From positions 15,108,393 to 15,172,392 of the forward strand of contig NC_081550.1 of NCBI RefSeq assembly GCF_901000735.1: a DNA stretch of 64,000 nucleotides. Reading direction: 5' to 3'. The number at the start of each line of letters is the position of its first letter. Within the stretch, counting starts at the first letter, position 1. A program made the translations under genes and the position numbers. Source of the stretch: Corylus avellana. Lineage: Eukaryota; Streptophyta; Magnoliopsida; Fagales; Betulaceae. This document shows positions 27,449 to 38,717 of the stretch, in pieces. Below the pieces are notes generated by a model. It ran no database searches and was not told where the DNA came from. It was given only the letters and a program-made list of their open reading frames with translations.

Positions 27449-30400
27449 TTAATTATTTATTTATAGATATACACATATTCTTACCATTCAGGATAAAGAA
27501 AAAAAAGGCAGAACTTGCAATACAAAAGTAACAGAATCCAAAATTCTTCACCCCCTTTAATACAGGATCCTCACTTTTCATCTCAGCTTTCACTTTCTTA
27601 TTGATGTAAACCATTTTTTGGCAAAGCGAGAATCATCAGGTGTAAACCCAGCATACCATAAATATGTTGACCAAAAATTATTATTGATGGTGTGTTAGTT
27701 AACCATCTCTTAAGAAAGAATTGTGATTGAATCAACCCCATTGAAGGGTTACCGATAATTAAGTGGGTATTAATCATCACTTAGATGAAACTCTTGCGGA
27801 AGGTATCCTCTCTTTCTTTCTCGCTACTCCGGCTTGCTTCTTTTCAAGGAATTTTTTATTTCGATTTATGCTAATAGTTACCTTTTCTGGTCATGAACTA
27901 GAGTTGTCCATCAATCCAACAGCCGGTACCCCATAATTGCGCAGTCGTGCTGGATGAAGATCTCTCACATCTATTTTTTGCTACAAGTGAAAGTCTGCTT
28001 TTCTATGCTGCCTTCTGCCAATTCTTTATATTGGGCATTAGTTGCTTGAATTTGTTTACTGATCTTATTATGCAAGTCATGAAATGTCGTGCAAATGCTT
28101 CGGCTAATTCAAAAACTCTAATATGCGGGAGACAGCAGGAGAAGGTCTAAAAGGTTTCCTAGGCTTATAACAATGCACAATGTCAACTAGACTCACGCTC
28201 ATAGACCCATTGACAAAACTAGTGTATGCGAATTGGGCTGTATGATGAGTCGAGTCCCAATTCCTATTGTTGTTGCACACCAGAAATTGCAAAGGGTTTC
28301 CTAAACTTTGAATAACCACTTCCATCTAACCATCTATTTGAGGATGGTAGGATGTGGAGAATTTTAGCTTCGCACTCACCATGTGCCATTGGGCTTTTCA
28401 GAAAAAGCTCATAAACCTAATGTCCCTATAAGGCCCTAGAGGGGTTTAAGAGTCTAGAACCTATCTCTTATGGCAGTTCTTCTTGAGGGTCCACAAAAAA
28501 CTCTTTAGCAACCACAAGGAACATAACAGACTCTTTGTTAGCTTCCTTTTCAAACTGTCTGGAGCTTATGATGTTCAAGCCCTTTTCTTTTGTCACCTCC
28601 TTTTTCCAGTCTTCAGTCTCTTTAGGTTGTGTAAGAGCACACCTGACCACACCCATCCTGGGTGTTTGAAGACCATTCCCTTGCTGATCTACCTGACACA
28701 AGGTGAGTCGAATGCAACTTAGATGTTAGGATCGCCCCGACAATCATCATCTAAGTCCTGGAACTCATCAAGGTTGGGTTCATAGATTTGTTTTAAATGG
28801 CAAATATAATATACCAAAAATAAGAAAGACAGCAAACCTGAACCTTTGTTAGTTAACAAGAATGGACTGACAGTACCTCCAGGAACGTGGGCTGGAAGGG
28901 CTTGTTGCTGGAACAGGAATGGGTTCTCAAGGTCTTGCACTCACTGTCCTTTGGGCCTCAAATAAAGCTAACAAATAATCTGGCCCGCAGAACAGCTGAT
29001 AAGTGCGAGTGTCTGGCTCTTTTATACTTTCCCTGTGTTGACCCACAGACTATTTCTTCCCAAAAGGACTCTCCTTGTGTTCTGCCTCTTTTCAAGTCTC
29101 TGTGGTTTAGACGATATAAATGGGAGCAAGAGTTGCAGCCTGGATGCATCTCAAGGGCATGATTTCCTGCAGAGACGTGGCAGCAGTACGAGTCAGCAAG
29201 ACACTTGTGGTGGAGGCATGAGCGAGAGGTGACGGTATAGTGCAATGGCTCGTTGGCTGACAGAGAAGGCCAGCGGGTGAAAGCCCTAGCTCTGTGGTTT
29301 GCAGTGCAGGTTTTGGTCGTTGGAGGCGTCGGTTGGGTGGAGGCATAGTGGTTATGTGGTGCAATGTTGGGGTGTGGGCTGCCCAAGCCATGCAAACGGG
29401 CTGCGCTGCAGTGGTGGACTTGTGGTGTTGGGTGGCGGTGGCTAGCCGGTAACATATATAGCTGGAATCCTTTGGGGTTGGTTGTGGTGCAATGGTTTGT
29501 TTGGGATTTTTTTTTTTTGTTTTTTGTTTTCTTTTTTAAATGTTTGTGGTGGTTACTGGTGTTTAATGGCGGTGTGGCTTAGGTGGTGAGGAGATTGTTT
29601 AATGGCTGATTGGTGGTGATGGGGCTCGGTGTGGTTGACACAGCTTTCTGTGGTAGACTAAAACCAATGGTGGTGCAAGGTGTGGCAAAATTGTTTCTTC
29701 AGCTTTCCATGGATCGTTCGATTGTTATGAGAAACGATTGACCCTGACTCTGATGCCAAAATTGATGTGGAACAATAAGAAGTTGAGAAGAAAAGTTGAA
29801 GGGAGAGAGAAGAAGCAAGGAAAAGAAGTAAGAGAAGAAGAAGCAGAAGAAGAGGGAGAAGGAAGAAGGCAAACAACCCATCATCTTTTTTGTTCATCAA
29901 ACGCTACCAATCAACAGTACAAAATTATACTTAAATAGACTAGGGATTAATCCCTAACCCTAACCGTAGTGACACTTGGAGTGGCAGCCCACTAAAATAA
30001 CATAAAGCTCAAAAGTAAACATAACCAGTCTGGAAAATAAATAACAAAACAAATAAAATGTGAAATAATGAAAGGCCAATAACAATCCAGCTCTCAATCA
30101 CCCATCTGCAAAGTCATAGGTTGGGCTATCCTCCGACATCAACATCCATGCACGTGGGATTGATGGCCCATGTTTGGTGTTCCCACCATGACTTCTTTAA
30201 TATTTCTAGCTTTCATGATTTTCTTGATCTTTTTTTCTTCCCATAGTTAGGTGTATCTAGTTTCTATGTAACTGGATTGCGCGCGTTTTTTTAGTGAATT
30301 TACTTACCAAAAAAAAAATGCTTATCAAGAGAGACGTACTGAAGCCTACTACAACACTTGGGCTATGTTTTGTTGAACACTTTCCCCTCCACTCAATACT

Positions 30401-32400
30401 ATTCACTTTGTCTAAAAAAATATCAAAACATTCTCACTTTTTTCACTTTTTATATCGCATCATTTACTTTTTACTACTATTCAAATAAAAAAATCACTAC
30501 AAAACAAAACTTTTACACTTTTTAATACAAAAAATTCTAACACTATATATCACATCAGCTACAATGTCGAAGGGGAAGGGGTTGAAAGTGTATAACAAAC
30601 AAGGCTTTAGCCAACTGACAAAACCTCCAAATAAAAAAACAACTAGTTTGCGTTCATGTGTCCTTTGCTAATCAGAATTGAAAATGCCCCATAAAGTATT
30701 CCTTTTTTTTTTTTTTTTTTTTTTGTTTTGAGTTTGAGCCAAAACCACATCAAAGATACTTCCATGATATTGGATTTTGAATGTAATGTCAATTTAATTT
30801 GACTAATGATCATTGAGAATTAAAAAAATAAAAATAAAAAACATACATCTGCCCTGAGTTCAGAGAAACAAGATGCAGTAATCAGCACACAATCAGGTCA
30901 TTTGTAACAATTACTTCTCACAAAAGGATGAAAATAAAATGTTTGACATAGAACAAAATATATAATATGTTCAGATGTTCGCCTCATACCGAAAGTGGAT
31001 TTAACACATGCATGTTTTAAGACTGAGAAACCAGAACAAATAGTAAAAGAGATAAGAACCAAACGGAAGAGGAAACTAGTCTTGCCTGTTACTGACTGAA
31101 CCTTCTTTGTTATAATGGTGGGCACCGACGAGCTTCTTTCCAACATCTTGTAATTGTTGTCGCAAAGACACCGAGTAAACTACAATAACATACAAAATAA
31201 GCAAGTCAAAACCAGCTTCTACCTAAAAGGATCCTCATTCATCATACAAAAAAAACTTTTACCATCTCCAGAGTACAATCCTATAAGCAAGTCATGTCCA
31301 TCCTTGGATTCAGGATCAAATGAATGGCAGACAGGGTTTGAATTGCTAAAATGTATCGCCTTTATAGGATCCTAAGAAAGAAAAAACACTTGTCACCAAC
31401 ATAAATTCCAATCCAAAGACCCCAATATCCCCAAATACCACAGCCCCAAAATGACACCCAATTACCTTATCCTGCGAATTGAGGTCGCTGATAAATAAAG
31501 TATCCCCTACATTGAATATCAAATAGGTTCCTTTACCATCATAATTTGAATTAAGCATAGAATGACTACCATTAGACCCTGCGAATGAACTACTTCTACT
31601 AGTTCCATTAGTAGTTTTACTCGTGCCATTCCCTCCAACAAAATTAAGCGTCCGGCCACCATTTCCACCCCCTACCCCTAAGAGCCTTGCAGCTGCATAT
31701 CTCACTCCACTGCTCGTACTCGCACTAGAGCTCGGCGCTGGCCCAGCCTGTGTAGGCTTGTCCTTGAGATGTGCTAGAGTTACCTGAAAATCACAACCCA
31801 AAAGTCAATATATCAAATTCATAAGATTTCTATAGCTTAGAAACGTGATATTGTACAAACAATTCAAATGAGTTTATTTAGGATTGACGGCAGTGAGATA
31901 AAAAAAAAATTGATCAAACCCTTGTTTTCCTAAACATTCCCTCAATTTTCTAAGCAGCCAAACAGAAAATCAGCAAGCTGGGAAATTTTTGGAAAAAGAA
32001 AGGAAAATTATTACTAGACTCGTTTAGTTTCACTCTTCGGACCCACCATGGAAACAAAATCCTTTTCCCCACTAAAACTAATTGCACTTAAGATTCAAAA
32101 ATTCCTTTTCCTTTCATTTTGCCAACCTATTCCCCCTACTTTCTCAGCCGCCAAACGCACAGTGTCAGAGAGATTGAAAAGAAACCCTACCAAAGAAACG
32201 GATTTGCCGTGGGAATACGGAAGGAGACCAGGGGGGTGAGTCTTCTCGTACTGGAGCTTGTACCGTCCCTCTGGCGTCTTGAAGTACGTCTTCAGCGCCT
32301 GAGCTTGCGCATTCGTCGTCGGTGGATACGCCGTCGTTCCCGTCGACGCTACCGTCATCACCCCGTTCCCGTACCCATTGTTTCCGTTGTGCATCATCAT
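24225..32400 (-). CDS. WD40 protein of the WDR20/CreC type (11 exons)
   Basis: Minus-strand exons: 32400-32191, 31783-31466, 31371-31263, 31179-31086, 27351-27264, 27166-27083, 26365-26269, 26192-26105, 25905-25800, 25692-25600, 24632-24225; 1695 bp, about 564 aa. Landmarks: Met-rich start with GNNGYGNG, YFKTPEGRYKLQYEKTHPPG, SVSLRQQLQDVGKKLVGAHH, GIAWVPKGDGTFVVAHADGN, NPIARWHICQGSINSIAFST, LTGGEDDLVTVWSMEDRKVV and DTQLLLWDLSMDEIVVPLRR. These match plant transducin proteins related to animal WDR20 and fungal CreC, known as deubiquitinase partners; that role is only inferred here. The start is the first ATG; GTG precedes it. Introns 4 and 5 begin with GC, and exon 10 lacks a normal in-frame donor. 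Intron 4 (3734 bp) holds a retroelement remnant. Confidence 0.9.
27399..27449. repeat. Compound microsatellite (TC)n(AC)n in intron 4 of the WD40 gene
   Basis: About 14 TC repeats run directly into about 10 CA repeats, 50 bp upstream (in gene orientation) of the exon 5 acceptor region. Confidence 0.9.
28100..30144 (-). mobile_element. Ty3/gypsy-like retrotransposon remnant in intron 4 of the WD40 gene
   Basis: From right to left on the minus strand: an LTR at 30144-29766 (TGTTGATGTCGG to GTTCCACA, with TATA-like GTCTATTTAAGTATAA), a primer-binding-site-like TGGCATCAGAGTC at 29747-29759, then degraded pol. Fragments read LNIISSRQFEKEANKES and LVVAKEFFVDPQEELP (gypsy protease/RT-side linker, 28701-28468), then AQFAYTSFVNGSMSVS and VVHCYKPRKPF-like integrase (28325-28104). 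Most of pol and the second LTR are missing. It has the same orientation as the host gene. Confidence 0.65.
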
Positions 32401-32412
32401 CACACGAATCCG

Positions 32413-32444
32413 TTCCCCTCTCTCTCTCTCTCTCTCTCTCTCTC
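32413..32444 (-). promoter_or_regulatory. (GA)n tract immediately upstream of the WD40 gene start codon
   Basis: On the minus strand a pure GA/AG dinucleotide run ends about 12 bp before the ATG at 32400, inside the presumed 5' UTR. Such tracts are common in plant 5' UTRs and core promoters. No specific binding protein can be inferred. Confidence 0.6.
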
Positions 32445-33070
32445 CTAAAGTCTTTTACTCTCTGCCTCTGACATATTGTGTTGCTCTGTCTCTCTTGTTC
32501 CTTCCTCCTTTTGTGCAGGCAGCGCCCGACGAGGAGGAGGGATCCTGTACGGCTCGTGCGTTAGTGTGGATTTTGGTCGGACGACTTGGATGGACCAATC
32601 ATGAGTGCAATTGGTGGGCCATAGGTATCTTGGGACTGATCTATGGATGAGACGCAGGGCTTAAAGTGGGGTATTTCATATTGTATAAAAAGAAAGTGTT
32701 TTGGATTCGTGGGTATTTGAGTTGGTGTAGTTATCTTAATGAGATAAATTAAGTAAAAGTCTAATTATGAGGATCACTCACAATCAAATTGGTTCAATTT
32801 AATACATGGAATTATCTCCTCCAACCTCCTTGATTATCCCCCTTTTTTTTTTTGAATTTTTAGACCTTACTCTCATGCGATTCTTGGACTTAGACGTTTA
32901 GTTGTGAAAGATTTTTTCTTTTTCAGTTGTGAAAGTATTTATTTTTTAGGGTTAAATGTGTTTTTGGTAGTTGGGATAAATGCAAAATTGGTCATTGTGG
33001 TTAACATAAATTACAAATAACTCCATATGGTGGTATAAAAAATAATCTATAAGTCCCTATTGTGTTTTTT
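32445..33070. other. Upstream region of the WD40 gene, no gene seen
   Basis: Putative promoter of the minus-strand WD40 gene. It contains T-runs at 32841-32852 and the C-rich GCAGCGCCCGACGAGGAGG near 32519. No coding potential that I can support. Confidence 0.45.
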
Positions 33071-33178
33071 TTTTTTTTTTTTTAACATGTCCACACAAGA
33101 AGTGAAGAGAGGATTCAAATTAGTCATCTCAACTTCATAAGGCGTGGTCTCTACTCGATTGAGTTACTCCTTGAGGAC
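33071..33178 (-). mobile_element. tRNA-derived SINE (minus strand), related to the one at 35870
   Basis: Read on the minus strand: GGAGTAACTCAATCGAGTAG (A-box side), then GACCACGCCTTATGAAG, a B-box-like TTTGAATCCTC, then CTTCTTGTGTGGACATGTTA and a poly(A) run (T-run at about 33067-33082 on plus). The order and several words match the SINE at 35870-35968. Target-site duplications are not clear here. Confidence 0.65.
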
Positions 33179-34007
33179 TATATATATATATAAATCACTC
33201 TATGCGGTATAAAATATAATTTATAGATCCTCAGGATATGCCAAAATAGCAGTTTACTTTCTCAAATCAATTTTCGTTAAGCAACTTAACAGAATTTGTT
33301 ACTTTGTCACGACATACCCAATAAAAACATGATACGTGTTATTATTAATTTTTTTACTTCAAAGAATGACAACTAGGATTTTTCACATCAGTTTAAGACG
33401 CCAACTAAGATTACACGTCATACTACTATAATAAATTAACATGTAGGAGAGAAGTTGGCCATAAGTTGGTTTGTGTTGTGACCTTAACATTTTCCAATCT
33501 TCTCTTATATTCCTAAAATTTTACTTCGTGCAAATGACGTGGAGTGAGGGTCGATGTGTAATCTTAACCAGCGTCCTAAAATGATGTGAAAAATCCTAAC
33601 ACTGTTCCACATGTCTTATAGGTAAATACAAAGATAGTACATTCGTTTATGAAACTAACACTGTTCCATGCCGTTAAGAATGCGACACTTATGCTGGATG
33701 TCATTTTTTTCACCAAATTACCGTAATACACGTCGTTTTTCAAATCCAGGTCATCACCATGCTTATTTCCCAAAAACATTTCCTAGGAAAATTTCCTCCT
33801 AATTCCCTATCAATTTCCCCATTTTCCTTTCAACTCATTATTTTTTGCCTTAGGTTTTAAGATTCATGCTTCCAGTTCGCCTTCCTCCAAACTTTCACAC
33901 AAAGACGACAAATTTTGTTGGATTCTAGTACTTGTCTAAAAAAAATTGACATTGTTGCTTGGTCTGTGAACGTCGAAGAGTATATTTTGTTGGTTGGTGC
34001 CTATTTT
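33179..34007. other. Non-coding stretch
   Basis: No gene or clear element. The segment GGTATAAAATATAATTTATAG at 33209 resembles GGTATAAAAAATAATCTATAA at 33033, on the other side of the SINE, which suggests a local duplication. Confidence 0.4.
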
Positions 34008-34015
34008 GCGATGGT

Positions 34016-34148
34016 CAGTGGCAGAGCCAGACAATTCATATTAGGGGTGCCGCTAAAATTTTTTTGAGGGTGCGAAGTGGTAACTTGCGTAAGTAGGAGA
34101 GAATAAATTTGTTCTTTCTTGTTTTTGGGACTTGGGTAGGAAAACAAC

Positions 34149-34184
<36 letters not shown>

Positions 34185-35133
34185 TTTCGGGTACCTTGGC
34201 ACCCCCAAAGCCTTATTGGAACACATCCTTATCCACAGCTTAGTTTGAATTCAAATATAGATAGATTTTGAATTCAAATTGTACAGATTAGATAATTGTA
34301 AATATTCAAATGTTGTAATCTTGTTATTCATCATCTATATATATGAAACACAACCCAACGTGAAGTTCGGGCTGTTTTTACAGAAAATTATCTATTCTAT
34401 TATGGTATCAAAGCCCTCATTGACATACGTCTAATTCATGGCTTCAAGCTTTCTCGAGATAGTTATCCCGTATGGTGTACCCAAGTTGTCCCATATCTTG
34501 AGGGAAATGAGTTATATGAATTTGTCACCAGGAAATCTATATGTCCTCCCAAATTCATTAACTCTGTCGCTATTGAATCTACTCCATCAGTCTTGGTCAA
34601 AAATTCAAAGTACTCAACCTAGTATCATCAAGACAAAATAGTCCTCAGTGCCCTCATATCTACTCTCTCAGCAAACATTTTACCTTATGTTGTGGGTATC
34701 AAAACCTCACGTGCTGTGTGGTTACTCCAGGGAAAGATGTTTGCTTCGGAAGCCAGAGCCTGTTTCAAGCGAACTAAGCTTCTTTTGACCACAATGAAGA
34801 AAGGCAGCCACTACATGGCTGACTATTTCATGCAAGCCCAACATTGGTCCAATCTATTGGCATCTGTTGAAAATCTTGTTAATGATACAGATCTGGTATG
34901 TTATTTAATTGGAGGTCTCTCGGCTGAATTTGATTCTTTGGTTGCTTCTCTCACAACACGTTTGGAGCCTATCTCATTAGAAGATATGTATGTTCATTTA
35001 CTCATATTTGAGCAACGGCTAGAACGGAACAATTCTGTTCCAAATTTGACCAACTCCTCAGTTCATGTTTTGAATTCAATCTAAGCTGTGGATGAGGATG
35101 TGTTCCAATAAGCCTCAAGTGGCTCTGCCACTG
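34016..35133. mobile_element. hAT-type element with 8-bp TSD, containing copia sequence
   Basis: Terminal inverted repeats CAGTGGCAGAGCCA (34016) and TGGCTCTGCCACTG (ending 35133) are flanked by a perfect 8-bp duplication GCGATGGT (34008-34015 and 35134-35141), the mark of hAT transposition. Inside, two inverted ~45-bp arms (GCTTATTGGAACACATCC at about 34212 and its reverse complement ending near 35114) bracket a copia 5' end and gag. The left outer part (34030-34205) is the usual G-rich 'ggggtgcc...ggcaccccc' MITE body with a long A-run. No hAT transposase is present, so it moved in trans. Confidence 0.88.
34390..35083 (+). pseudogene. Copia primer-binding site and gag fragment inside the hAT element
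   Basis: At about 34403 TGGTATCAAAGCC is a copia primer-binding site. It is followed by ATG 34438 (MASSFLEIVIPYGVPKLSHI), a stop, and then from 34692 a clear UBN2-type gag stretch: SRAVWLLQGKMFASEARACF, HYMADYFMQAQHWSNLLAS, LVCYLIGGLSAEFDSLVASL. It ends at a stop at 35082-35084, next to the inverted arm. No protease or pol follows. Confidence 0.8.
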
Positions 35134-35237
35134 GCGATGGTGGCAACTTGCCAAGGTTGTACGCCGAAAAACATTTGCTCATTATTGATGACGCATAGTT
35201 TCAAAGTGAACTGAAACCAGTAAATATATGTTTGGAG

Positions 35238-35441
35238 CAGGGACGGATTTAGGGGGAGCTGGTAGTGGCCTTGGTCCCTCCAAATTACAAGAAAAAAAAA
35301 ATTTTAAGGCAAAAAAAAAAAAAATTTTAAGGTAAAAAAAAAAAATAATAATAATAATTTAAAGTATTTTTTACCAATTGATCCCTCCCAAAAACATTTT
35401 GGCCCTTGGTCCCCCCCAACTCAAAGCTGGCTCCGTTCCTG
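35238..35441. mobile_element. hAT MITE, 204 bp, with perfect 8-bp TSD
   Basis: It begins CAGGGACGGA and ends TCCGTTCCTG (inverted), flanked by GTTTGGAG at 35230-35237 and 35442-35449. The body has A-runs with (AAT)n and no coding capacity. Confidence 0.93.
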
Positions 35442-35505
35442 GTTTGGAGTGTTGTAATGCATGTGTGTTACGTAACAAACATGATTTTTTTTTTTTTAGC
35501 CGATA

Positions 35506-35675
35506 AATGTTAGGTGTTTTCTTAGTATTCTCCTTATGTTTTCCTAGTCCTAGGTAAATATTATTTTTTAAAAATCAAGAAAGAGAAATAAGGGCAATTT
35601 TTTTTTTTTTTTAGAAAATAATATTCACCTAAGACTAGAAGAATACCATGAGAACACCTATCATTCCCCTATTTA
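35506..35675. mobile_element. MITE-like inverted repeat (~55-bp arms)
   Basis: The left arm (AATGTTAGGTGTTTTCTTAG to AGGTAAATATTATTTT) pairs with the reverse complement of the right arm (AAAATAATATTCACCTAAG to GAGAACACCTATCATT). The arms are about 80-85% complementary, separated by an A/T-rich centre. The TSD was not determined. Confidence 0.65.
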
Positions 35676-35869
35676 GCCATCTTCAAAAGTTTTTATTGCT
35701 TGACATTAAAACATATTGATGAGTTTTTTATAAGGAAACAAAATATAACGCCTTGGTCCATTGGTTTTTAACAAGTTTCACAAGCCATTGATTTATTGGT
35801 CAAATAACATATTTTGAAGTTTATTGCACATGATGGTTGGTCATTATAATATCTTTTATGGATTTTTAT

Positions 35870-35968
35870 GGTCTTCAAGAAGTAGTTCAATGAGCTGGGA
35901 CCACGTTTAATGAAGTGGAGGTCACCAGTTCGAATCCCCTCCCCCTCTTGTGCAGACATATAAAAAAA
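35870..35968 (+). mobile_element. tRNA-derived SINE, 99 bp, flanked by a 27-bp TSD
   Basis: The body has an A-box-like TAGTTCAATGAGCTGG, a B-box AGTTCGAATCCCC, then TCTTGTGCAGACATAT and a short A-tail. The 27 bp at 35843-35869 are repeated exactly at 35969-35995, an unusually long and perfect target-site duplication. This implies a recent L1-type retrotransposition. It shares its design with the SINE at 33071. Confidence 0.9.
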
Positions 35969-35995
35969 ATTATAATATCTTTTATGGATTTTTAT

Positions 35996-37752
35996 TTCAT
36001 TATATATCATTACTGTTTTGGTCATTATTACTAATTATGACCATTTGGTCAATAATATTCTTAAAGCAATTGGTTTTGTTTTAAGGCTTCTTACTCTTGG
36101 TCATTTATTTTTCTTTAATAGTCGTTAGTAAAACTCATCAACTCATTTATCTACATATGAGCTTACCAACTAGCATTTCGTTAGATCACATTGTTGTTTT
36201 CCAAAAGAAAATCGTACAGTATCAAACACACTTATTCCATTGTCCAACAAAGTTTCTTCGCAAAGCCATTAAGATAAACATTAGTGCTCCTTTTGATGCG
36301 ACTTGTATTCTCTCATTTTCTATGATAAAAAGGGTTGTTCTATTAGACTTTGTTATTGGAAGTGCGTCCTTAACGAAGGTAAACACTATAGTCTAATCCT
36401 AGGAGGTTGCGTATCAAAGGATCCAATTGCACTGAGTTTTATACTCCGGGAGGCACAAATCAACTTTTAAGGACAACACTCTTGCGAGATTCTATAATAT
36501 TGTGAGATCTTTCTACACTCTACTTTTCATCTCTTGTAATTTATTAATTTATTGTTAATTTTCATACTGATATTAGTTTATTTCAATTATAATTTTGTGC
36601 ACCATTCAAATTATTTCCAACAATCTGAAAGGTTGATATTGATGGTTGTACAAATGTTTTTTATTAAGATCATAACAATAGTATTTAAACTTATGAAGCA
36701 GAATGCGCATGTGAGAAAGATGAAATCAATTATTGAGTGGAAAGATAAATATTTTCTTGTGGAAAAAAAATAATTTGATAATTGATTTATTTATTAGAAG
36801 AAGAGCTTAATTTCATATGTAGGTATTGGAAGTGGAAATAATTATTTTAATTGAAAGAGTTATCGATTATTTGTACTCAAATTTTTTTGTCTAATTATCT
36901 TTTACTATTGGGTCACGAATCTTGCAATAAAAAGTTGAGCCTTTTATGATTTTTTAGAACTTAGCATTTTCTGTTGTGTTGTGCTGCTCATGATGCCTTA
37001 TACAATGCCATTCTTTTTGCGCGGTGGTAACTTTGGATGGTACTTGAAGGTAAATTCAATACTTGAGTCCCTTCTAATATGCTCTTTCAATGCAGACGCT
37101 TTCCATTATGGATTGTACCTGAAGTTGTTCAAATATCTCTCTGCAGCCCACTTGATTGTTGCCCTTTTGTTCTTGTAGTAGTTGCCACAATTGTGAATGT
37201 CAAAAGAAGTCTTAATTTGAAAAGACTTTTTTTCATTCATCAAAGATGCGTGTATTCTCTAACCACACTTATTCCTGCAAAAGGCAAACACCCGTCTCTT
37301 CTAATTGTGTATGAAGTTATAGTCAAACCCTTACTGGATTACATATAATCTTAGTGCATCCTTAAACTTAGTAGCCCTAACTTCAACATAATAGTTTGTG
37401 TCAAGTCATGAACAACATTACATTATGGGTACTTCATTTTCTTTCGAACACGGCTGGATGATCCTTTATTAGTTTCACCTTTTTCACTGTCTAAGCTCAT
37501 CATCTCTTCACTATGAGGATGGTACTCATCTGGGTCTTCCCATTCAGCTTCAGCCCCTATCTTCTAAGATGATGGCAATATGCCAGCCCACGATTGAAAC
37601 CATCTTGTTGTGGCCTCCCTGGTAGCCTTTAAGATTTCATCACATCTTTCATTAAAGATTTCAGGCTCATTGTCATTTGATTGTTCAAAGTCGCTAAGAG
37701 GGAGGCCAACATAAATATGCACATCAACATGCTGTACATCATGCTATGGAGG
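35996..37752. other. Non-coding stretch with retroelement-like scraps
   Basis: No convincing gene. Near 36370-36510 the words GGATCCAATTGCACTGAG and GGGAGGCACAAATCAAC resemble copia LTR downstream sequence. From about 37490 to 37750 the minus strand reads an acidic linker that probably belongs to the MULE fragment on its right. The rest is A/T-rich and unassigned. Confidence 0.4.
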
Positions 37753-38190
37753 CTAGTTTAGCTGATGTGGAGTTTGTTCTGGCTCTTGCACTTCTGTCTC
37801 CTCCATATTGGGAACTTGTGAATCTCTAAACTCGTAGTCATCAATTATTACCTCAACAGACAATTGAGTTAGAAGTAAAGGTGGATGCACCATTTCAACT
37901 GGTTGAGGCACAACAATCTCTTGCTTTACATATATGTTCAACATACGTCTCCTACCCTTCACCAACTCACTAAGCATTGCAAGTATGTCAGTATTTGTTG
38001 TCAGTCCATGAATACCCTTATAACTGTCATCATCAAACTTGTAGCACATTGTACCAGTATCTCTATATACCAATTCGTCTTGAAATACGTTGAAAATTTC
38101 CATGAAACAAAGACGGTCTATATCTATTTTTGGGATGTTCAGGACATCTCTCCAACATATTCTAAATGTCTTGTAGACATAGATCCACCA
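37753..38190 (-). pseudogene. MULE (MuDR-type) transposase N-terminal fragment
   Basis: The minus strand gives IPKIDIDRLCFMEIFNVFQD, then GTMCYKFDDDSYKGIHGLTT and NTDILAMLSELVKGRRRMLN, then an acidic tail ending at a stop at 37753. This is the pattern of the PB1-like N-terminal region of plant MuDR transposases (YVGG..., DVDID..., NTDILAML..., IYV). A frameshift near 38140 separates an upstream piece (RHLEYVGEMS). The catalytic and SWIM zinc-finger parts are not present. Confidence 0.55.
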
Positions 38191-38717
38191 TGGTAAATTA
38201 AAATATCCACCATTGGTGTTGCCATTTCTGCATCATGTATAAATAAACTAAATTAATAACCACAAACAAAACAACCTTTGGAGAGATAGGTACTTTGAGG
38301 ACAAACAATATAATTGGACAACAAATACATTGTGAAGTACATTTCTCAAAAAAGTAGAGAGGACAATGATATCCCTCATTGGACCATAAAAAGTTGACAT
38401 TCATACAAAGTAGCACACTTCAGAGAAAATATACACAACACATGTGGACAAAAAACAAAATGAATGTGAAACCATAATCAACCCAATAGTCACCCAGCCA
38501 CTTGATTAAATATAGCATACTTTAAGCATGACATCTAAAAGATACCGACCACGATTTTTGAACTAGGGGCCCTACAAAAGCAAATAACCTCCATACAACT
38601 GACACATACAAAAAAAAGAAAAAAAAAAAGAAAAAAAAAAAGAAAGAAGGTGAAATCCAACATCTATCTGAGTAAATCCCTTAAATAAAAGAAGAAATGA
38701 ACTCTTTTTGACCTTAC

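Noticed and set aside
35506..35675. MicroRNA precursor from the inverted repeat
   Set aside because: The arms are long with scattered mismatches and an A/T-rich loop typical of a MITE. Without small-RNA data there is no support for a miRNA.
35920..35940. Possible tRNA gene (B-box GTTCGAATCC)
   Set aside because: No cloverleaf can be drawn around it. The 27-bp flanking duplication and A-tail identify a SINE.
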